A stretch of 64,000 nucleotides of DNA from Mucilaginibacter sp. GTDB lineage: Bacteria; Bacteroidota; Bacteroidia; Sphingobacteriales; Sphingobacteriaceae. The stretch lies in NCBI RefSeq assembly GCF_025359345.1, contig NZ_JANYGQ010000020.1:62001-126000 (forward strand), in the 5' to 3' direction. Position 1 is the stretch's first letter. Each line of letters begins with the position of its first letter. Below are positions 58,510 to 64,000 of the stretch, piece after piece. Below the pieces are notes generated by a model. That model saw nothing but the letters and a program-made list of their open reading frames with translations. It searched no databases and was not told the DNA's origin. Made by a program: the position numbers and the translations under genes.

Positions 58510-60312
58510 ATGAAGTTTACAAACAGCATCCAAAAAGCTATAACTGATCGGTTACCTTATTTTCGTTCGCATTCCCTGAAGTTCGTTATTGCGGGAATAT
58601 TGCTTATAATAATGGGTTTTTCGTTGAGTACCCAACGCTTAACCACCGATGCAGATAATGGAGGACTCTTTCTGCCCGATGGTTTCAAAGCTTTGGTTGT
58701 TGTCGACAGTTTAAAGGGGCAGGCAAGGCACATCGCTGTCAATTCAAACGGCGATATTTATGTAAAAGCCAGGAACCATAATTTAAACGGCGGCTATGGC
58801 AATATTGCATTACGAGACACGGATGGCGACGGTAAAGCTGACGTAATAACTCCTTTCGGTAAATATGACGGCCACACATACGGTACAGCTATGCGGGTCA
58901 ATAACGGCTACCTGTATTTCAGTTCGGAACTGATGGTTTACAGGATGAAGCTTAAACGCGGCCAACTGGTGCCCGATAGTAAAATGGATACGATCGTAAT
59001 TGATAATCCCCCTTATCATGAACACCAGACAAAACCGATCGCTTTTGATAACAAAGGGCACATTTATGTAGGGTGGGGCGCCGGATCAAATGCCGGACAG
59101 GAAAAAAACCGTATCCCTGGTTCTCCTGGCACTGGCGATCCCAATTCACCCGAAAATAGCAATCCCTGGTTAAAAGATCATGGCGGCATCTGGATGTTTG
59201 ATGCTAATAAAACTAATCAGCATCAATCAGACGGGATAAGATATGCCACGGGATTAAGAAGCCTTGTTGCGTTGGATTGGGATTTTAAGAGTAAATCACT
59301 TTATACCGTTATGCACGGTCGCGATGATTTCCGGATGATCTGGCCCGATATTTATTCGCCATGGCAAAGCGCCATGCAGCCTGCCGAAGAGTTTTTTAAA
59401 GTAAACCAGGGGCTTGATGGCGGCTGGCCTTATTATTATTACGATGGTATTAAAGGCAAAAAACTACTAAATCCCGAGTATGGCGGCGACCAGGTAAAAG
59501 AAGGTAATGGTTCAAAACTTACCCAGCCATTAATGGGTTTCCCGGCCCACTTTGCACCCAACGACCTATTGTTTTATAAAGGAAAACAGTTTCCGGATCG
59601 TTATAAAAACGGTGCTTTTGTTGCCTTTCATGGTTCTACAGACCGGGCGCCGTATCCGCAGGCGGGCTATATTATTGCATTTGTGCCCTTTAAAGATGGA
59701 AAACCTTCGGGCCCCTGGGAAGTTTTTGCGGATGGCTTTGCCAAAGTTGATCCTATTGTAAGTGTTAGTAATGCAGTATACCGCCCAATGGGTTTGGCTG
59801 AAGGCCCTGACGGCTCTTTGTATGTAAGCGATACTGAAAAGGGCAAAATTTGGCGCATTTTATATACGGGCGACAAAAAGGCGTTTGGGACAGCCCAGCT
59901 AGCGGCGATGGAAAACCGAAAAATGACAGCATCTAATATCAAAACACCCGATGAAATCAAGGATAACCTGTTCAAAGATATGCCGGGAACATCCGTGGTA
60001 TACACCACTTATTGTATAGCATGTCATCAAAAAGATGGCAAGGGAGATGGAAATCGTTTCCCCCCGCTGGCACAGTCCGAGTGGGTAAATTATAATACAA
60101 ACCGGTTAATCAACGTGATACTAAACGGACTGAAGGGCCCCGTGCAAGTAAAGGGACTTCCCTATAACGAGGTAATGCCCGGCCACGGCAGCTTCCTTTC
60201 GGACGAACAGGTCGCTGAAGTGCTCACCTACGTAAAATCGAACTTTAATAACTTACCCGAAATTGTAACGCCGGCACAAGTAGCCGCGGTGCGAAAAATG
60301 ACAACGAAATAG
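58510..60312 (+). CDS. Sorbosone-dehydrogenase-type (PQQ-type) oxidase fused to cytochrome c
   Basis: A 600-residue protein. One N-terminal membrane anchor (FVIAGILLIIMGFSLSTQRL) is followed by a beta-propeller of the glucose/sorbosone dehydrogenase family (LPDGFKALVVVDSLKGQARH, HIYVGWGAGSNAG, GIRYATGLRSLVALDWDF, MHGRDDFRMIWPDIYSPW), with RPMGLAEGPDGSLYVSDTEK near the end. Residues about 490-585 form a cytochrome c domain, heme site CIACH (about 502), axial Met in EVMPGHGSF. It would oxidise a sugar or aldehyde in the periplasm and pass electrons to its own heme. First gene of the operon, 4 bp before the next. Confidence 0.92.
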   Translation: MKFTNSIQKAITDRLPYFRSHSLKFVIAGILLIIMGFSLSTQRLTTDADNGGLFLPDGFKALVVVDSLKGQARHIAVNSNGDIYVKARNHNLNGGYGNIALRDTDGDGKADVITPFGKYDGHTYGTAMRVNNGYLYFSSELMVYRMKLKRGQLVPDSKMDTIVIDNPPYHEHQTKPIAFDNKGHIYVGWGAGSNAGQEKNRIPGSPGTGDPNSPENSNPWLKDHGGIWMFDANKTNQHQSDGIRYATGLRSLVALDWDFKSKSLYTVMHGRDDFRMIWPDIYSPWQSAMQPAEEFFKVNQGLDGGWPYYYYDGIKGKKLLNPEYGGDQVKEGNGSKLTQPLMGFPAHFAPNDLLFYKGKQFPDRYKNGAFVAFHGSTDRAPYPQAGYIIAFVPFKDGKPSGPWEVFADGFAKVDPIVSVSNAVYRPMGLAEGPDGSLYVSDTEKGKIWRILYTGDKKAFGTAQLAAMENRKMTASNIKTPDEIKDNLFKDMPGTSVVYTTYCIACHQKDGKGDGNRFPPLAQSEWVNYNTNRLINVILNGLKGPVQVKGLPYNEVMPGHGSFLSDEQVAEVLTYVKSNFNNLPEIVTPAQVAAVRKMTTK

Positions 60313-60316
60313 ACCA

Positions 60317-61252
60317 ATGACAAGAAACTCATTTAATTCAGCACTTAAATACAAACCGTTGATACTTGCCGGTCTGTTGGCAGTTATGGCAGCGGGTTCA
60401 AGTGCACAAACCGCTGATACAACCAGCCTTTTCAAATCTTCGCTGTTTACGCCGGTTAAAAGTTTTACTACCGGTGTTGAAGGGCCTGCTGTCGATAAGG
60501 ATGGCAATATTTACGCGGTTAACTTTGATCACGACGGCACCATTGGCAAAATGACGCCGGATGGAAAAACCAGCATATTTATTGAACTGCCTAAAGGAAG
60601 CATTGGCAACGGGATCAGGTTCGATAGTCATGGCAATATGCTTATTGCTGATTATACCGGGCACAATATTATTAAAGTTGATATGACTACCAAACAGCAA
60701 AGTGCTTTTGCCCACGAAGATGGAATGAGCCAGCCCAATGATATCGCCATTGATAATAAAGATAGGCTATACGCCAGCGACCCGAACTGGAAGGCCGGGA
60801 CAGGTAAGATCTGGCGTATTGACACAGACGGAAAAGTAACCCTTTTAGATACCATGGCAACTGTTAATGGCATTGATGTAAGCCCCGATAACCATACCTT
60901 ATATGTGAATGAAAAGCGTAAAATATGGGCCTATGACCTTTCATCAAAAGGTAAAATAAGTCATAAACGATTGGTTATAGAATTTACCGATTTCGGAATG
61001 GACGGACTACGGTGTGATATAAAAGGCAATATTTACCAGGCCCGGTTTGGCAAAGGAACGGTAGCCAAAGTATCGCCCGATGGAAAAATTCTGCAGGAAA
61101 TAACATTGACAGGCAAGCGCCCAACCAACGTTTGCTTTGGCGGGCGCGACGGCAAAACCATGTATATCACCTTGCAGGACCAGGGCAACCTGGAAACATT
61201 CAGGGTAGATGAAGCCGGTCGCGAATGGAAGATGTCAAAAGAACAGAAATGA
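60317..61252 (+). CDS. SMP-30/gluconolactonase-like secreted protein
   Basis: A 311-residue secreted beta-propeller with a signal (KPLILAGLLAVMAAGSSAQ). EGPAVDKDGNIYAVNFDHDG contains the first metal-ligand Glu, NGIRFDSHGNMLIADYTGHN the Asn, and NGIDVSPDNHTLYVNE the Asp, as in SMP-30/LRE lactonases. It would open a lactone formed by the dehydrogenase encoded just upstream, both in the periplasm. It ends 4 bp before the cytochrome c gene. Confidence 0.92.
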   Translation: MTRNSFNSALKYKPLILAGLLAVMAAGSSAQTADTTSLFKSSLFTPVKSFTTGVEGPAVDKDGNIYAVNFDHDGTIGKMTPDGKTSIFIELPKGSIGNGIRFDSHGNMLIADYTGHNIIKVDMTTKQQSAFAHEDGMSQPNDIAIDNKDRLYASDPNWKAGTGKIWRIDTDGKVTLLDTMATVNGIDVSPDNHTLYVNEKRKIWAYDLSSKGKISHKRLVIEFTDFGMDGLRCDIKGNIYQARFGKGTVAKVSPDGKILQEITLTGKRPTNVCFGGRDGKTMYITLQDQGNLETFRVDEAGREWKMSKEQK

Positions 61253-61256
61253 TAAT

Positions 61257-61700
61257 ATGAGAATAAAAAAAACACTAGTAGTGGCTTTATGCATTGCGTT
61301 TGCTGCAAACTTCAGCCATGCATCGGCCCAGGTAAAGAAAAAAGCTATCGTAAAAAAGACGGTGGCCGCAGCACCAGCTAAAGTAATACCACCGCCACCG
61401 TTTGCTACAGCGCAAGAAATTGAAGACGGCAAAGCCCTTATTGCTAAATTGGATTGCCTTGCATGCCACAAAATAGACACCAAATTGGTTGGGCCGGCCT
61501 ATACTGCCGTTGCCGAAAAATATCCGCAGGATCAAAATTCGGTCGACATGCTTTCACAAAAAGTAATTAATGGTGGCAGCGGCGTGTGGGGACCCGTCCC
61601 GATGGCTCCTCATCCGGCTATCACATTGGCCGATGTTAATAAAATTGTAAAATATATTCTTACCTTAAATTCAAAAAGCCTCCCCGTCAACTCAAAATAA
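61257..61700 (+). CDS. Small secreted cytochrome c
   Basis: A 147-residue protein, start MRIKKTLVVALCIAFAANFS at 61257, signal ending ASAQ. After a K/A/P-rich linker comes a class I cytochrome c: LDCLACHKIDTKLVGPAYTA (CLACH about residue 67) and a distal axial Met in WGPVPMAPHPAIT. It is probably the electron carrier from the dehydrogenase to the respiratory chain. It is tightly linked to its neighbours. Confidence 0.93.
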   Translation: MRIKKTLVVALCIAFAANFSHASAQVKKKAIVKKTVAAAPAKVIPPPPFATAQEIEDGKALIAKLDCLACHKIDTKLVGPAYTAVAEKYPQDQNSVDMLSQKVINGGSGVWGPVPMAPHPAITLADVNKIVKYILTLNSKSLPVNSK

Positions 61701-61754
61701 CCTGAATAACAAGAAAACAAAACATCATACAAACTAAACTAAAACTAAAACACC

Positions 61755-62216
61755 ATGGAAAAGAGAAGATCTGTTTTAAAAAAAATCCTCGCCTCAGTAG
61801 CCGGATTGTCCGTATTCGGGATAAGCAAGGATGCAATGGCAGCACCCGCTGATGAAAAAATAGTTAATAATGTAACAACATTGCAGGATGTGCCTTTATT
61901 TTCCGGGTCAACCAAACTTGGTAATATGGTTTTTATAGCAGGCAAAGGCGCACACGTTGAGCCATTTGAGATTAAAGCGCATACCGAGATCGTACTGAAA
62001 GAGCTCGAAAAAGAACTGATAAAAGCAGGTTCGTCCATGGAAAAAGTGCTTAAAGTGGGCGTATTTCTGAATGATATTGCAGACTACCAGGGCATGAATG
62101 AGGTTTACAAAGGCCGTTTCGGTAAAAATCCACCGGTTCGCACCACTGTTGCCGTGGCCAAAGGCGGTGTTCCCGGCAACTCATTGGTGGAGATGGATTG
62201 TATAGCTTACATATAA
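61755..62216 (+). CDS. Exported RidA-family protein
   Basis: A 153-residue protein whose first 30 residues (MEKRRSVLKKILASVAGLSV, then ending SKDAMAA) form a Tat-like signal (RRSVLKK), unusual for RidA. The body has family motifs GNMVFIAGKGAH, KELIKAGSSMEKVLKVGVFL, PPVRTTVAVAKGG (Arg that binds the substrate carboxylate) and VEMDCIAYI. RidA hydrolyses reactive enamine/imine intermediates released by PLP enzymes. Here the PLP enzyme is encoded next, 12 bp away, and also carries an export signal. Confidence 0.92.
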   Translation: MEKRRSVLKKILASVAGLSVFGISKDAMAAPADEKIVNNVTTLQDVPLFSGSTKLGNMVFIAGKGAHVEPFEIKAHTEIVLKELEKELIKAGSSMEKVLKVGVFLNDIADYQGMNEVYKGRFGKNPPVRTTVAVAKGGVPGNSLVEMDCIAYI

Positions 62217-62228
62217 ACAATATTAAAA

Positions 62229-63440
62229 ATGAAACGCAGAGATATATTAAAGGGCCTAACCCTATTGCCATTGGCAAGCGGCCTGGTGAGCAAGGCAGCA
62301 TCCATTGGAGAAATTGCACCATCCCGGCCAAAAGCAGCAGAACGCGACCTGTTTAAAGAACTCGGCGTTACACCGGTAATTAATGCATCGGTAACCATGA
62401 CGTTTTTATCAGGGTCGTTAATGCTTCCTGAGGTACTGGAAGCTATCAATTCAACGTCGCATGATTTTGCCGACATGTATGAATTACAGGATAAAGTAGG
62501 CGCCAAAATTGCAGAAATGCTACACGTCGAATCGGCTATGGTTACCTCGGGTGCTGCATGTGCTATATTACTGAGCACAGCTGCCGCTATAACCGGTACC
62601 GATCCTGAAAAGATCAAACTGTTGCCAAATCTGCCCGGGCCACGGCCTGAGGTAATTATGCAAAAAACACACAGGTACCTTTTTGACCAGGCAGTAACCA
62701 CCACCGGCGCTAAAATTATTGAGGTAGAAGGGGCCGACGAAATGGAAAAAGCGATCAACGATAAAACTGTAATGGCGCTGTTCTTTAATGCCGCCGGGAA
62801 AAGCAGTATTTCGCATGCCGATTTTGTGGCTATAGCTAAAAAACATAATATCCCGACCCTTTTGGATGCCGCTGCAGACGTACCACCGGTAGAAAATTTG
62901 TTTAAGTATCAGAAGATAGGTTTCGACCTGGTAACATTTTCGGGCGGTAAAATGATCCGCGGGCCTCAAAGTGCCGGTTTGCTTTTTGGCCGTAAGGATT
63001 TGATCACCGCCGCACGCCTCAACCACAGCCCAAATGAAGCGCCTATCGGCAGGCCTATGAAGGTGAACAAGGAAGAGATGTTTGGGATGTATGCCGCTTT
63101 AAAAGCTTATTTGGAAAGGGATCATAAAAAGGAATGGGAAGAATGGCTACAGCGTGCCAAACACATCGGCTCGCAGTTGGAAGTTGTGCAAACCGTAAAA
63201 ACAGAAACAGTTGTTGATCCGGGCCCGGCAAATGCGTTCCCGAGCCTGAAGGTAACCTGGGATCAGGCCAAAATTAAAATTAAGCCAAAAGAAGTAGTAT
63301 CCGCTTTAAAAAGCGGTACACCAAGCATTGTTGCCGGTGGCAGGGCAGACCACTTGCTTATTGGCGTAGTGCTTTTGCGCCCCGACCAGGTTGATGTTGT
63401 AGCAGGCAGGGTAAAAACTATATTACAGCAGGCTACCTGA
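62229..63440 (+). CDS. Exported SelA/DgaE-like PLP-dependent enzyme
   Basis: A 403-residue fold-type I PLP protein. The N-terminal Tat-like signal is MKRRDILKGLTLLPLASGLV. Then come DLFKELGVTPVINASVTMTF (family start), VTSGAACAILLSTAAAITGT, LLDAAADVPPVENLFKY (PLP-binding Asp) and DLVTFSGGKMIRGPQSAGLL with the Schiff-base Lys (about residue 241). This family (selenocysteine synthase-like) includes D-glucosaminate-6-phosphate ammonia-lyase (DgaE). Together with RidA and the amidohydrolase it probably eliminates ammonia from an amino acid or amino sugar acid. The export signal is exceptional. Confidence 0.9.
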   Translation: MKRRDILKGLTLLPLASGLVSKAASIGEIAPSRPKAAERDLFKELGVTPVINASVTMTFLSGSLMLPEVLEAINSTSHDFADMYELQDKVGAKIAEMLHVESAMVTSGAACAILLSTAAAITGTDPEKIKLLPNLPGPRPEVIMQKTHRYLFDQAVTTTGAKIIEVEGADEMEKAINDKTVMALFFNAAGKSSISHADFVAIAKKHNIPTLLDAAADVPPVENLFKYQKIGFDLVTFSGGKMIRGPQSAGLLFGRKDLITAARLNHSPNEAPIGRPMKVNKEEMFGMYAALKAYLERDHKKEWEEWLQRAKHIGSQLEVVQTVKTETVVDPGPANAFPSLKVTWDQAKIKIKPKEVVSALKSGTPSIVAGGRADHLLIGVVLLRPDQVDVVAGRVKTILQQAT

Positions 63441-63442
63441 AA

Positions 63443-64000
63443 ATGGTAAAATTAATATTGATGGTAACCAAAACTCAACTCAAATTGCGAAAAAGCTTAT
63501 TATTATTCATACTGGTGGGTTTATTCAGCCAGGCGTCTTTGGCGCAATCTTATGATATCGTGATTAAGGGCGGGCACATTATCGATCCCAAGAATGATAT
63601 TGACGCCATTATGGACGTTGCTATAAGTGGCGGTAAAATTGCGCTGGTATCTAAAAATATAGATGCCAAACAAGCCATCCAGGTGGTTGATGCAAAGGGG
63701 TTTTATGTAACCCCGGGCCTGATAGATATCCATACCCATAATTTTGTCGGCACACAACCAGATCACCAGTACGAGGATGGCAACCTGGCTATTGCGCCTG
63801 ACGGATTCACCTTTAGAAATGGTGTTACAACCGTTGTGGACGCGGGGAGTTCGGGCTGGAGAACTTTTCCAACTTTCAAGGCGCAAACTATTGATGGTTC
63901 GCAAACCCGCGTGCTGGCGTTTTTAAACATTGTGGGCGAAGGCATGCGGGGCACCTATGAGCAGAACCCTAACGACATGGATGCCAGGATGACCGCTATG
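63443..64000 (+). CDS. Exported amidohydrolase/deacetylase (partial, cut by window edge)
   Basis: From MVKLILMVTKTQLKLRKSLL (63443; a second ATG is at 63461) with a signal ending SQASLAQ. It matches the amidohydrolase superfamily: SYDIVIKGGHIIDPKNDID at the start and PGLIDIHTHNFVGTQ with the metal-binding HxH. FRNGVTTVVDAGSSGWRTF is like the deacetylase/dihydroorotase-type group. The remaining metal ligands lie past 64000. It begins 2 bp after the PLP gene. It would hydrolyse an N-acyl or cyclic amide to release the amine used by the PLP enzyme. Confidence 0.88.
   Translation, partial: MVKLILMVTKTQLKLRKSLLLFILVGLFSQASLAQSYDIVIKGGHIIDPKNDIDAIMDVAISGGKIALVSKNIDAKQAIQVVDAKGFYVTPGLIDIHTHNFVGTQPDHQYEDGNLAIAPDGFTFRNGVTTVVDAGSSGWRTFPTFKAQTIDGSQTRVLAFLNIVGEGMRGTYEQNPNDMDARMTAM

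Noticed and set aside
1..64000. CRISPR array or restriction/defence island
   Set aside because: No regularly spaced repeats with unique spacers and no cas or defence gene cassette were found. The only methylase is a frameshifted phage dam.

Overview
The window is chromosomal DNA of a Bacteroidota bacterium, most likely family Sphingobacteriaceae (Mucilaginibacter/Pedobacter-like). The evidence is a TamL lipoprotein with TamB, a type IX secretion plug protein, Bacteroidota promoters (TAnnTTTG at -7, some with TTTG at -33) often lying just before the start codon with no ribosome-binding leader, a short sigma-70 factor, LytS/LytTR signalling, and many short inverted-repeat elements between genes.

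Layout. 1-14.3 kb is core: tamL (cut by the left edge), tamB, the T9SS plug protein, an ABC-F ATPase, a secreted SGNH hydrolase, pyrD, a 58-residue basic protein, tRNA-Cys and a TrmH-type RNA methyltransferase. 14.3-22.5 kb holds a second TamL-like protein, a broken VapBC pair, two large surface or secreted proteins and a small stress-type operon. 22.5-26.6 kb holds TspO, an orphan SAM-I riboswitch followed by a mismatch-bearing tRNA-Cys, and half of an Anbu proteasome-like locus. 26.7-32.4 kb is the most original block. A BlaI-type repressor and a BlaR1-type M56 protease carry a tail of 29-residue repeats. Two secreted proteins share the same beta domain and repeats. Three operator-like dyads spaced exactly 20 bp apart lie in front.

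32.7-45.1 kb held a series of MacB/FtsX-type permeases. Two of them were cut when the tail and lysis end of a prophage (frameshifted dam, endolysin, holin-like, tail and SGNH fibre genes) came to lie between them. A complete permease and a BamA-type barrel follow. 45.1-48.9 kb is a small decayed element bounded by copies of the 3' end of tRNA-Arg(CCG); it carries a truncated integrase and a repressor/HTH control region. 49-58 kb has an Hsp70-like protein, an extra sigma-70 factor, an SDR and a LytS/LytTR-outer membrane barrel-S41 protease-DUF4386 cluster. Two copies of a 59-bp promoter element in this cluster look like LytTR targets. A degenerate tRNA-3'-end copy lies at 57.9 kb.

58.5-64 kb is one tightly packed plus-strand operon. 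It encodes a sorbosone-dehydrogenase/cytochrome c fusion, an SMP-30-like lactonase, a cytochrome c, RidA, a SelA/DgaE-like PLP enzyme and an amidohydrolase (cut by the right edge). Every product has an export signal or an N-terminal membrane segment, including the PLP enzyme and RidA, which are normally cytoplasmic. This suggests a periplasmic oxidation and deamination route for an amino sugar acid or a related amide.
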